The notes under the pieces: generated by a model
What the model was told of the DNA's origin: nothing
The model's database searches: none
Seen by the model: only the letters and a program-made list of their open reading frames with translations
Position numbers and translations under genes: made by a program
Assembly: GCA_000332255.1 (NCBI GenBank)
Contig: KB235926.1
Coordinates: 3,417,822-3,481,821 of the forward strand
From: a cyanobacterium PCC 7702
GTDB taxonomy: Bacteria > Cyanobacteriota > Cyanobacteriia > Cyanobacteriales > Nostocaceae
Direction of reading: 5' to 3'
Length of the DNA stretch: 64,000 nt
In this document: in pieces, positions 56,082 to 64,000 of the stretch
How positions within the stretch are numbered: position 1 is the stretch's first letter
Layout: every line of letters begins with the position of its first letter

Positions 56082-57923
56082 TTATTGAGATTGGCGCTGA
56101 CTAGCAAGCATTTGGTAAGTAGCTTGGAAATCATCATTGGTAATTTGAATTTGGCTGGGGTCGCTCAGTCCTTGGGCGCGGTATCGGCGAATTGCACTTA
56201 ATGCAGCTTGATTGCTTAATAAAGCTAAATCTGCTCCATTCCATCCTTGTGTTAATTGTGCCCAAGTTTCTAAATCGACGTTTGCCAAGGGACGATCTAA
56301 ATTATGAACCCGCAAAATCGCCAAGCGACTGTCTCGATCTGGTAAGTCAACTTTGATTTGCAAGTCTAATCTTCCAGCTCTTAGCAGTGCAGGATCGAGT
56401 GCTTCAGGACGATTGGTCGCTCCAATTAACACTACCTGGGGAGATTCGTGCAATCCATCAAGTTCAGTGAGAAGTTGACCAACAACGCGATCGCTGACTC
56501 CAGAATCACCGCTGAATCTTCCCCGTGCTGGCGCTAAAGTATCAATTTCATCTACAAATACAACGCAAGGAGCTGTTTGTCGGGCTTTGCGAAACAGTTC
56601 TCGAACTGCTTGTTCTGCAGCACCCACCCACCGACTGAGCAATTCTGGACCGCTGACAGCAATAAAGTTGGCTCTAGCCTGACAAGCAAGGGCTTTTGCA
56701 AGTAATGTTTTGCCAGTTCCAGGCGGTCCCCACAACAAAATTCCCCGCGGAGGTTTGGCTTTGGTTTGCTCGTACAGTTCCGGATACAAAAGTGCACCCT
56801 CTACAGATTCTTGGAGTTTTTGTTTGACAGCTTCTAATCCACCAATATCATCCCAGCTTATATGCGGTACTTCTACTGCTAAAGCTCGCAAAACAGAGGG
56901 TTTGATTTGTTTGATCGCTTCTAGAAAATCCTGGTGCGTTACGGTCATGTTCTCTGGTGCAGGACTGTCCGGGGAGGGAATTTGACGGCGAAGGGCGTTA
57001 TAGGCTGCTTTTTGACAAACAGCTTTGAGGTCGGCGCCAACAAAACCAACTGCTAAATCGGCGATCGCTTGCAAATTAACTGAGTTTTCTAAGGGCATGT
57101 TGCGGGTTAGAATCGATAAAATTTCCCATCGTCCGCGGCGATCTGGAACTGGAAAATGAATTTCTCGATCGAAGCGCCCGGGACGACGCAACGCCGGATC
57201 GAGATCGTCGGGACGATTTGTTGCTGCTAATACCAGCACGCCCTTAGTTTTGGCAAATCCATCCATTAACCCCAACAATTGCGCCACCAGTCTTTTTTCT
57301 ACTTCGCCTTCCACCTGTTTGCGATCGGGAGCAAGGCTGTCTATTTCATCAATAAATACCAGACAAGGAGCACAACGGCTAGCTTTTTCAAAAATACTCC
57401 GCAAACGAGCTTCTGCTTCTCCGTAGTACTTGCTCATCACTTCCGGGCCATTGATGGCAATGTAATTCAAGCCTAACTCTTGTGCCAGAATTCGAGCTGT
57501 TAAAGTTTTTCCCGTACCGGGTGGACCAACTAACAGAACTCCACAGGGAGGCTCCAATCCTAGTTTGACTAATAAATCCGGGCGTTTTAGCGGTATTTCG
57601 ACTAATTCCCTTATTTCCCTAATAACATCAGACAATCCTCCCACATCTTGCCAACAAGCTTTGCTGGTCGTCTGGTTTGAGAAAAAGGTGACATCTTCCT
57701 CAGTGCTATCGTTTTTTGTCGCCGCACTGCTTGTTTTAGCAGCGTGGGACTGTACGCGACTTATAGTGCTGCTGGTTCTGGGAATATTACCTTGTCGGGG
57801 AATGCTGCTCAGATGATGAGACTGAATTTGAATAGAAGTTTTTAATTCTCCTTGTTCTAGTTTTTCTTCTAAAGCTTTGGCAATTTCTAATAACTGTTCA
57901 AATCCTTTAAATATGTCACTCAT
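56082..57923 (-). CDS. Cdc48-type double AAA ATPase within the gvp cluster
   Basis: 613 residues with two AAA modules. Walker A GPPGTGKT at ~133-140 and again near 396-405; Walker B LVFIDEID and VVFVDEID; second regions GRFDREIHF and GRLDLQIKV. The N-terminal ~90 residues lack the Cdc48 N-domain; they start MSDIFKGFEQLLEIAKALEE and continue Ser/Thr-rich, a beginning that resembles the N-terminal helix of some gas-vesicle proteins. Likely an unfoldase/remodelling ATPase for vesicle assembly or turnover; this is inference from position between gvpF and gvpF/L. Confidence 0.85.
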   Translation of the reverse strand: MSDIFKGFEQLLEIAKALEEKLEQGELKTSIQIQSHHLSSIPRQGNIPRTSSTISRVQSHAAKTSSAATKNDSTEEDVTFFSNQTTSKACWQDVGGLSDVIREIRELVEIPLKRPDLLVKLGLEPPCGVLLVGPPGTGKTLTARILAQELGLNYIAINGPEVMSKYYGEAEARLRSIFEKASRCAPCLVFIDEIDSLAPDRKQVEGEVEKRLVAQLLGLMDGFAKTKGVLVLAATNRPDDLDPALRRPGRFDREIHFPVPDRRGRWEILSILTRNMPLENSVNLQAIADLAVGFVGADLKAVCQKAAYNALRRQIPSPDSPAPENMTVTHQDFLEAIKQIKPSVLRALAVEVPHISWDDIGGLEAVKQKLQESVEGALLYPELYEQTKAKPPRGILLWGPPGTGKTLLAKALACQARANFIAVSGPELLSRWVGAAEQAVRELFRKARQTAPCVVFVDEIDTLAPARGRFSGDSGVSDRVVGQLLTELDGLHESPQVVLIGATNRPEALDPALLRAGRLDLQIKVDLPDRDSRLAILRVHNLDRPLANVDLETWAQLTQGWNGADLALLSNQAALSAIRRYRAQGLSDPSQIQITNDDFQATYQMLASQRQSQ

Positions 57924-58016
57924 TGATTTTGATTATAATTAATAGCAAGATAAATAATTTTTGTACAAGAAAAGTTGGGAAACAAAGCAGTACTCTTGAC
58001 TGGAAATTTTGTAATT

Positions 58017-58766
58017 TCAGCTGGAATGCAATAGTCGCAGGCGAGCAAAGTTAAAAGGAGCTGTGAAATTGTTGTAGCGAATTCGCAAACGCTGTTCGAA
58101 TTGACGGTCGAGTTTTTCGACTAATTGACCAAATTGTGGTTCTGCTTCCCAAGGAATCAGGTAGGCAGCGTTGTAAATCATTGTGTCTAGTTGGGGAGGA
58201 TTTTCTACAACTTCGATCGCTAAAGAATTGAGGGTGCTTTGAAATAAATGAATAATGTCATGTTTGCGAGCATTTATTCCCTGTTGGATGGCTTGTCCAA
58301 TTTGGATTACCAAGTCTAAACTCAGGGGTTGACCGACCAAACTATCTCGTTGGGTCTTGAGGTCTGGACGTTCTAGCAATAATCTTTGGATTTCTGTATC
58401 TGTATCCCAAAACACTTTTACACTGACTTCTCGATTACCTGATAACTTGGCAAGCAGTTGTGTTAATTCTTCGTGGTAAGGATGAATTAATTGTTGGCAA
58501 AAAGTTTCCCAATTTGAAACTAAAAGTCCAAATTGTACGGGTAGTAAGTTGCGATCGCCTGCTTGCATGATTTCCTCAAGAACTTTTTCATGGCAAAGCA
58601 AATTGCGACGACTTGCTAGATAGCTTTCCTGCTGAGCTTGAGAGTAGAGAACAGCGAAATCATCCAAGATTTTGACCTGTACTGGTTGTTGATCTAAACC
58701 ATGTAAATTTAACTTTTGCGGACCAGGTAATGGAAAAATTCCGTAAATGTAATAGCCATAATCCAT
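58017..58766 (-). CDS. gvpF: Gas vesicle protein GvpF
   Basis: 249 residues. MDYGYYIYGIFPLPGPQKLN and the later segments YLASRRNLLCHEKVLE, LRIRYNNFTAPFNFA are characteristic of GvpF, which faces the interior and helps initiate vesicle growth. It sits 38 bp downstream of gvpK. The other copy at 55336 is only distantly similar, so both may be needed. Confidence 0.93.
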   Translation of the reverse strand: MDYGYYIYGIFPLPGPQKLNLHGLDQQPVQVKILDDFAVLYSQAQQESYLASRRNLLCHEKVLEEIMQAGDRNLLPVQFGLLVSNWETFCQQLIHPYHEELTQLLAKLSGNREVSVKVFWDTDTEIQRLLLERPDLKTQRDSLVGQPLSLDLVIQIGQAIQQGINARKHDIIHLFQSTLNSLAIEVVENPPQLDTMIYNAAYLIPWEAEPQFGQLVEKLDRQFEQRLRIRYNNFTAPFNFARLRLLHSS

Positions 58767-58803
58767 AGAAATGTCTTGTCCACAAATAGAAAAAATAAAG
58801 CGC

Positions 58804-59241
58804 TTAAAAAGACTTGGAAGTGAGTATTAATTTTAAGTTGGCATGAATTAAATTTAGCCGGGCTAGTCCTAGGTCTAAATGACCTTCAATAACAATGCCT
58901 GTATTTAAAAGCCGATCGAGGAGTTCTACAACAGAGGGTGAATTTGATATTTGACCGGGGTAGTAGTCCCCAGAAACGGGAAGCAAAGTTCCGATTTCGC
59001 CCAGGTTAATATTTAAGTCTGCACGATCGATATCAAATACCTGACAAAGCTGAACGACCTGTTGTTCGAGCTGTTGCAAGCTTTGTGCAGCTTGTTCTAG
59101 TTCCTCGTCGCTGAGCATACCAGCGTCCATGCGCCGAAGAACTTGAGCTTCTAAAAGCTGGCGTAGCAATTCTACAACCGTCAGTAGTAAAGGTGCTAAA
59201 CCTGCATCAGATTTGGGATTGCTAATTGTTTGCATTTTCAA
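58804..59241 (-). CDS. gvpK: Gas vesicle protein GvpK
   Basis: 145 residues. N-terminal GvpK domain (LAPLLLTVVELLRQLLEAQV LRRMDAGMLS) and a C-terminal segment SVVELLDRLLNTGIVIEGHL that looks like a short GvpA/J-like helix pair, as in other cyanobacterial GvpK. Minor component required for vesicle assembly. Start ATG overlaps the gvpJ stop by 4 bases (ATGA), so the two are translationally coupled. Confidence 0.95.
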   Translation of the reverse strand: MKMQTISNPKSDAGLAPLLLTVVELLRQLLEAQVLRRMDAGMLSDEELEQAAQSLQQLEQQVVQLCQVFDIDRADLNINLGEIGTLLPVSGDYYPGQISNSPSVVELLDRLLNTGIVIEGHLDLGLARLNLIHANLKLILTSKSF

Positions 59242-59594
59242 TGATTGCTGGAAGCGATCGCGGCTAACTGGGCTTCTAAATTAGCAATACGCTGTTGAAG
59301 TTGTTGGTTAGTTGCTAATAAACTGCTGGTTTGACTGCTAAGGTAAGGATCGCTCTCCCACCAGTTAATGCCAATTTCTTTTGCTTTATCAACAGAGGAA
59401 ATCAACAAACGAATTCGGATGTTGAGCAGTTCTGTGGAACCAACGGAAACGGAAATATCTCCTGCAATGACAATACCTTTATCCAGAACCCGTTCTAGAA
59501 TATCTGCTAGGGTAGATCCTTGTGGGGGAGCGATCGCTCTTTGGTTATTGTTAATGTTGTTAATGTTTGTTGGTTTGTAAACAGCTTCCACCAT
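59238..59594 (-). CDS. gvpJ: Gas vesicle protein GvpJ
   Basis: 118 residues. The core TLADILERVLDKGIVIAGDI SVSVGSTELLNIRIRLLISS is a GvpA-type fold, with a longer N-terminus and a helical C-terminus (LLATNQQLQQRIANLEAQL). GvpJ is a minor wall/nucleation protein. Its stop overlaps the gvpK start. It follows gvpN after 51 bp. Confidence 0.95.
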   Translation of the reverse strand: MVEAVYKPTNINNINNNQRAIAPPQGSTLADILERVLDKGIVIAGDISVSVGSTELLNIRIRLLISSVDKAKEIGINWWESDPYLSSQTSSLLATNQQLQQRIANLEAQLAAIASSNH

Positions 59595-59645
59595 TTTCGC
59601 CTTTTATGAGTGAGCAAAATTACTGATACTTCGGCATGATGATTG

Positions 59646-60761
59646 TTATCCTGCAGCTAACTGCAGCAATACTCCCTGTTCTCTTAACGACTTGAGCGCA
59701 GCTACAATTTGACTGCGATCGATTCCTAATTCTGCGGCTAAATCAGAAAATCGCTTTCCTGGGTACTGGCACAGGTAGTGGTAGACTTCGTACTCGTAGG
59801 GTACTCGTTGCTCCAATACAACCTGATTGTGAGTATCGAGGGGCAAATCCTCTGCAAGCTGTGTCTCTATTTTGGGAGTATGGTATAGTTCTTGGCAAAC
59901 TTCGGTAAGTAACCGAGTTGCTTGTACCAGGGGTTGATGGGCGCGAGACAACAAAATATCAGCACAAACGTCTTGAAAGTCAGGATCTCCAGGATCTATG
60001 GAAATTTGATGCTCGTGACAGATCTTGGCAATCATCAAGCAACAGCGCAATCCACCAGATTTTTTCAGGTCTGCTCGACTCCAAAACATTTGCACAAGCC
60101 GCACAATTATCTGTGCTTGCTGAGGATCTACACCTGTTTTGTGAACTACTATTTCCCGTTGAGTGGCCTCGTCGGGTACGGGTATATCAATGGTAATGAC
60201 GCGATCCATCAAAGCATCCTGGGTAGCATGAACTCCGCAATACTCTTGTGGATTTGATGTTAAAATTGCCCGGAATTGGGGGTGAACTCGGATATACTCT
60301 GGTCGGTGTTGATTGCTCGGTAATACTAACAGCTTCTCCTCGAGTACGGAGAGCAAAACGTTATTTACCTCAGGATGGGAGCGGTTGAATTCGTCATAAA
60401 CTAGGGTAAATCCTTCTTTACAAGCTAGGGTTAACCGCGCGTCAACCCAGTGTTGTCGCAGTTCGTCTTCTACCTTAACAACGCTGTGGATAAAGTTATC
60501 GACGACCTTTTTGCGAGTGTAACCTAGTTGGCGACCGATCAGGTCTGAGGTTTTGAATTCATCATCTCCAAACAGAAGAACAATAGGCTGGTTGAGCAAA
60601 TTAGCCAAGTGCATGGCGAGAGTTGTTTTTCCGACTCCAGCAGCACCGCGTAAGTGCACTGAAAACCCTGACTGCAGATACCGCAAGGCACGTTGAGCGA
60701 TGCGTTGAACAGCAGGTGTATTGACAAATCGTTGTGGAGATGCGTTTAATACTGTTGTCAA
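59646..60761 (-). CDS. gvpN: Gas vesicle AAA+ ATPase GvpN
   Basis: 371 residues. MoxR-like AAA domain with Walker [10 protein letters not shown] (39-47), Walker [10 protein letters not shown], and sensor [13 protein letters not shown]. GvpN drives vesicle growth. The C-terminal ~65 residues ([20 protein letters not shown] ... [19 protein letters not shown]) form a winged helix, which I also see in the gvpC-like protein; the short GvpN forms lack it. First gene of the minus-strand gvp group. Confidence 0.95.
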   Translation of the reverse strand: MTTVLNASPQRFVNTPAVQRIAQRALRYLQSGFSVHLRGAAGVGKTTLAMHLANLLNQPIVLLFGDDEFKTSDLIGRQLGYTRKKVVDNFIHSVVKVEDELRQHWVDARLTLACKEGFTLVYDEFNRSHPEVNNVLLSVLEEKLLVLPSNQHRPEYIRVHPQFRAILTSNPQEYCGVHATQDALMDRVITIDIPVPDEATQREIVVHKTGVDPQQAQIIVRLVQMFWSRADLKKSGGLRCCLMIAKICHEHQISIDPGDPDFQDVCADILLSRAHQPLVQATRLLTEVCQELYHTPKIETQLAEDLPLDTHNQVVLEQRVPYEYEVYHYLCQYPGKRFSDLAAELGIDRSQIVAALKSLREQGVLLQLAAG

Positions 60762-60976
60762 GCTCTAAGTACCTCCTGAGTAGCTCCTCTGCTTTGGGAA
60801 AACTACTTTTTACAAATTTAGGACTAGAAGGATAAATCTGAATTAGCCTAAACTGGACTTACATCCAACCCCTTTGGCATTAATACCAGATTAAGAAATT
60901 TTTAATACCTGTGTCATCAGCAAGATTACGGTCTTGCGAGCAAGGTGTCATTTACAATTCATCTCAGGGCAAAAAT

Positions 60977-61216
60977 ATGGTTCTGCGGCTTTTACTATTA
61001 CCAATTACCGGACCGTTAATGGGGGTAGCATGGCTTGGAGAGAAGATTTTAGAACAGGCTAACGCCGAAATAGAAGAAAAAGAAAACCTTAGCAAGCAAC
61101 TTCTAGCATTACAATTAGCTTTCGATCTGGGAGAAATATCTGAAGAAGAATTTGAAATTCGGGAACAAGAGCTTTTGCAAGCGATGGTAAAAGCACAACA
61201 ACAAAACGACGAGTAA
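60977..61216 (+). CDS. gvpG: Gas vesicle protein GvpG
   Basis: 79 residues from ATG 60977, chosen because the product then starts MVLRLLLLPITGPLMGVAWL like other GvpG, rather than at an upstream start. The C-terminal half is helical (LQLAFDLGEISEEEFEIREQ). It is a minor protein required for assembly. It is on the plus strand, divergent from gvpN (215-bp gap), which departs from the usual collinear order. Confidence 0.9.
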   Translation: MVLRLLLLPITGPLMGVAWLGEKILEQANAEIEEKENLSKQLLALQLAFDLGEISEEEFEIREQELLQAMVKAQQQNDE

Positions 61217-61256
61217 ACCTTGCAATAGCCGACAATTACAAACGTCAGACCATACA

Positions 61257-61562
61257 CTAATATTCCCAAGTCAGGGTATGAAATTGAGGCGGATTTTCTG
61301 GACAAACAAGGATTTGGTCACTATTTGGTTCTTGACGGGTTATCTTTTCTTGTTGTGCAGCAATTTCCTCCTCTAAAATGGCAAGGCGTTGCTGAATTTG
61401 ATTTCGGCGTATTTCCAATTTTTGGAGTTCTTGTTGCAAGCGTTGTTTCTCTACTATTTTTTTATAGGTGTATAGGTAAAGCGTGGCTTCTTGAGAAGGT
61501 CGAGGAGGTATGGAGCTAAGTTTGGGTTTAATTTTTCTATGGTTTGGGGTGCGAAATGGCAT
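61257..61562 (-). CDS. gvpV: Gas vesicle protein GvpV
   Basis: 101 residues. Pattern: basic, Pro-rich N-terminus (RTPNHRKIKPKLSSIPPRPS), then YLYTYKKIVEKQRLQQELQK and a coiled-coil helix (QIQQRLAILEEEIAAQQEKI). This is the layout of cyanobacterial GvpV, a minor gas-vesicle protein. It converges with gvpG (40 bp between stops). The RBS is not strong. Confidence 0.75.
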   Translation of the reverse strand: MPFRTPNHRKIKPKLSSIPPRPSQEATLYLYTYKKIVEKQRLQQELQKLEIRRNQIQQRLAILEEEIAAQQEKITRQEPNSDQILVCPENPPQFHTLTWEY

Positions 61563-61775
61563 AATAAATTTCTTATTCGGGATGAAAGTATTTATCTAAT
61601 TTAGCTGAATATAATAGCGCTTGGTAGTTAAATTTATGAAGGCAAAATTACCTAGATGCCAAGCGATTTTCTCTCTTAGACCTGGAAGTAATGTTTGTAA
61701 TTTTTCTTCCGGCTGCGGTTTGCTTTGCTGGGAGGGCGTGTAGTTTAAAGATGTCCACAAGAAAGGTAGACATAG

Positions 61776-64000
61776 ATGGTTAGCAGTTTTGAAGGTAAGC
61801 TTTTTGTTCAGTGCGATCTTCAAGGTATTTCTGGATATAATTTTCTTACCGACGGCAGCTTTGAGGAGATTCATCATCGCCCGTTGCAAACAAGTTCTCC
61901 TTACCTGGGACTAAAAACCTTTGAAACTAAAGATAAAGATAAATTTTTTGGTCGGGAAGATTGGATTGTAAATCTCTGTAATCATTTGCATAACCATCAT
62001 GTCTTATTACTTTTGGGAGCGCCAAGCAGTGGTAAATCGTCATTGATGAAAGCAGGAGTAATTCCTGTTTTAGAAAAAAGTTGGAATTCATTTTGTTATC
62101 TAAATTTTCAGCCAGATAAAAATCCTTTTACAGCTTTCAATATTTGTTTGAAGCAAAGTTGGAAAGGAAGCTCAAAAGTACTGGAAATCGCTCAAGAAAT
62201 AAGCGAGGATACTCTAGGTCGAATTGTCCGATTTGTTCAGCCAGATTGTCAGAGACTGTTGATTTTTATCGATCAATTTGAAGAATTATTTGTGAAAACT
62301 GGCAAGCAGGAACGGGATATATTTGTTGCTAGTTTGTGTCAGCTGGTACAGCAGCAACAGGAGGAGAAAAATAATTTTGTCAAAATTGTTTTAGCGATGC
62401 GAACTAATTTGTTGTGTCTATTTAGTGAGTATCCCCAACTTGCAAACATTCACGATCGCTACAGTCGCATGCTCCCGAAAATGAGCGATCGCCAGTTAAG
62501 GTTAGCGATGGTCGAACCGGCGGCTAGAAATGGCGTTACCTTTGAACAAGGACTAGTGGAGCGCATTATTAATGATTTTCGCAAGCAAGGTGGTTCTTTG
62601 CCATTTCTGCAGTATACCTTGGATGCGCTTTGGAAAAAGGAAAACATTCAAGGTCGAGTTTTGAGTATAAAGACTTACGAAAATTTCCAAGCAGAAATAC
62701 TAGCTGATTTTAGCAAACAAGTTCATCAAGATGTTGACGCCTATGCAGCATTAATACAAAAGGAACAAGAAATTCAAAAATTACAGCTTGCACTGACACA
62801 AGCAAAATTGCGCGAGCAATCTAGTAGGATTTTGAATTTACTGTCCGTGCAACCGCTAGAAGCTTTGATACTAGCAATTCAAACTATTGGCGAAAATCTA
62901 CAAAAAAACCCAAACCAGCTTTTGGCTTGTGTTTTAGCTAGTTTAAACACAGCAATGCACGTACCTTTAGAAGCTAATAGCTGGTGCGGACATGAAGGTG
63001 GTGTTTGTTGTCTAGCCTTTAGTCCTAATGGCAAATTAATTGCCAGTGGTGGCAATGATGGAACAATACACTTGTACGACCTAAAGGGGAATGCTATTGG
63101 TGTTTTGTGCGAACACAAACAAGAGGTTAATTCTTTAGCTTTTAGTCCTGATGGTAATTTAATTGTTGCCGGCAGTATTGATGGAGTACTGTGTTTGTGG
63201 AACCTAGAAGGTAACCTTGTGGCTCAACCATGGCAAGGACACAAGCAAGGAGTGATTGCTGTTGCTTTTAGTCGTGAAGGCGATCGCCTTGTTAGTGTTG
63301 GTTGTGACGGAACAATAGGTTTTTGGGATTGTCAAGGCAATTGTATTGCCCAACCGCAAACCGGGCCTCAGCCAGGAGTTGTTGCTGTTGCTTTTAGTCC
63401 TGGAGGCGATCGCCTTGTTAGTGTTGGTTTTGACGGAACAGCGTATCTGTGGGATTTAGAAACTCATACTACCAGGTTGTTGTGGCGCGAACACCAACAA
63501 GCAGTTATCTGTGTTGCTTTTAGTCCTGGGGGCGATCGCATCCTCGGCGGTGGGATTGACTCGACAGTACGGTTGTGGGATTTGCAAGGTAACCCTGTTG
63601 GTCAACCGTGGCGCGGACACGACGAACAGGTAACTTCTGTAGCCTTTAGTCCTGATGGTAAGTGGATTGTTAGTGGTAGCCGCGATCGGACAATACGCTT
63701 GTGGGACCTGCAGGGAAATGCTATTGGTCAACCGTGGCGGGGACACGAAAAAGAAGTTCACAGTGTGGCCTTTAGTCCTTGCGGTCGCTGGGTGGTTAGT
63801 GCTGATGATTCCCAAAAGCTGTATTTGTGGGATTTAGATCGAATTTCAAAAGCTGGGATCCGCAAGCAACTACAGCGCACGCATGGAAATTGGATCGATT
63901 CTTTAGCCTTTAGTCCTTGCGGTCGCTGGGTAGTGAGTGGTGGAAGCGATGGTTTGTTGCGGTTGTGGGACCTGCAGGGAAATGCTGTTGGTCAACCGTG
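61776..64000 (+). CDS. nSTAND NTPase with WD40 repeats (3' end outside window)
   Basis: At least 741 codons, open to the window end; start ATG 61776, just after an in-frame TAG. Residues ~45-300 are an nSTAND NTPase (SPYLGLKTFETKDKDKFFGR, Walker A GAPSSGKSS, Walker B LLIFIDQFEELF). A short helical linker with LNLLSVQPLEALILAIQTIG leads to at least eight WD40 repeats (each ...VAFSPxGxxxVSGGxDGTIRLWDLQGN). The normal helical region between NTPase and propeller is short. Cyanobacterial proteins of this kind are linked to programmed death or conflict; the signal and effector are unknown. Not obviously part of the gvp cluster. Confidence 0.88.
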   Translation, partial: MVSSFEGKLFVQCDLQGISGYNFLTDGSFEEIHHRPLQTSSPYLGLKTFETKDKDKFFGREDWIVNLCNHLHNHHVLLLLGAPSSGKSSLMKAGVIPVLEKSWNSFCYLNFQPDKNPFTAFNICLKQSWKGSSKVLEIAQEISEDTLGRIVRFVQPDCQRLLIFIDQFEELFVKTGKQERDIFVASLCQLVQQQQEEKNNFVKIVLAMRTNLLCLFSEYPQLANIHDRYSRMLPKMSDRQLRLAMVEPAARNGVTFEQGLVERIINDFRKQGGSLPFLQYTLDALWKKENIQGRVLSIKTYENFQAEILADFSKQVHQDVDAYAALIQKEQEIQKLQLALTQAKLREQSSRILNLLSVQPLEALILAIQTIGENLQKNPNQLLACVLASLNTAMHVPLEANSWCGHEGGVCCLAFSPNGKLIASGGNDGTIHLYDLKGNAIGVLCEHKQEVNSLAFSPDGNLIVAGSIDGVLCLWNLEGNLVAQPWQGHKQGVIAVAFSREGDRLVSVGCDGTIGFWDCQGNCIAQPQTGPQPGVVAVAFSPGGDRLVSVGFDGTAYLWDLETHTTRLLWREHQQAVICVAFSPGGDRILGGGIDSTVRLWDLQGNPVGQPWRGHDEQVTSVAFSPDGKWIVSGSRDRTIRLWDLQGNAIGQPWRGHEKEVHSVAFSPCGRWVVSADDSQKLYLWDLDRISKAGIRKQLQRTHGNWIDSLAFSPCGRWVVSGGSDGLLRLWDLQGNAVGQP

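Noticed and set aside
61596..61889. 97-codon minus-strand frame
   Set aside because: Antisense to the start of the nSTAND-WD40 gene, whose frame has much better coding evidence.
63000..64000. Tandem DNA repeats at the window end taken as a possible CRISPR or satellite
   Set aside because: They are in-frame WD40 units of ~126 bp with strong protein constraint.

Overview
The window comes from a cyanobacterium. The evidence is the very frequent HIP1 octamer GCGATCGC, petN, a Ycf46-type AAA protein, DUF1818, the cyanobacterial form of rpoZ, a complete gas-vesicle cluster and a cyanobacteriochrome phototaxis operon. Phototaxis operon and gas vesicles together point to a filamentous, hormogonium-forming (Nostocales-like) organism; that lineage call is inference.

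Layout. 1-9.8 kb: the 3' end of trpB, a SpoIID-domain protein, a membrane protein, a HEAT-repeat protein, an SDR enzyme, a B12-binding radical SAM protein, a frameshifted small membrane protein, petN (29 codons) with a 53-codon membrane protein, and an SH3b protein. 9.8-18.5 kb: ycf46-like AAA, a two-domain histidine phosphatase, a dihydroorotase homologue that has lost metal-ligand histidines, an acetate-type Na+ symporter with a frameshifted DUF485 partner, and two gene remnants truncated back to back. 18.5-33.3 kb: a CRTISO-like oxidoreductase, an Mla-type ATPase plus MCE protein, rpiA, tRNA-Pro(GGG), DUF1818, rpoZ, a GH13 enzyme, a cyclic-peptide-type ABC exporter and a metallophosphoesterase. 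33.5-38.6 kb: an MFS transporter, 1.4 kb without genes, then an inorganic-carbon operon (SbtA-family permease, SbtB-like PII protein, Tat-exported beta-carbonic anhydrase).

38.7-53.9 kb (minus strand): an eight-gene phototaxis operon, pixG-pixH-pixI-pixJ-pixL followed by a double-CheW protein, a GAF protein with a degenerate methyl-accepting tail, and a CheA-like protein with a damaged kinase core. This matches the Synechocystis pix/tax1 locus and the ptx locus of Nostoc. The receptor has seven GAF domains, six with the cyanobacteriochrome cysteine. 54.2-61.6 kb: the gas-vesicle cluster, transcribed toward the phototaxis operon in the order gvpN-J-K-F-(Cdc48-type AAA)-gvpF/L-gvpA-gvpC-like, with gvpG and gvpV at its upstream edge. 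61.8 kb to the end: an nSTAND NTPase with WD40 repeats, cut by the window edge.

How they fit together: gas vesicles give buoyancy and the Pix/Ptx system steers pilus-driven gliding toward light. Side by side on one strand they form a dispersal island. Four loci (near 8050, 17509, 18210 and 37558) carry frameshifts or truncations; three are single-base changes that could be assembly errors. Short dispersed repeats have entered coding regions of the phototaxis operon and of the MFS gene.
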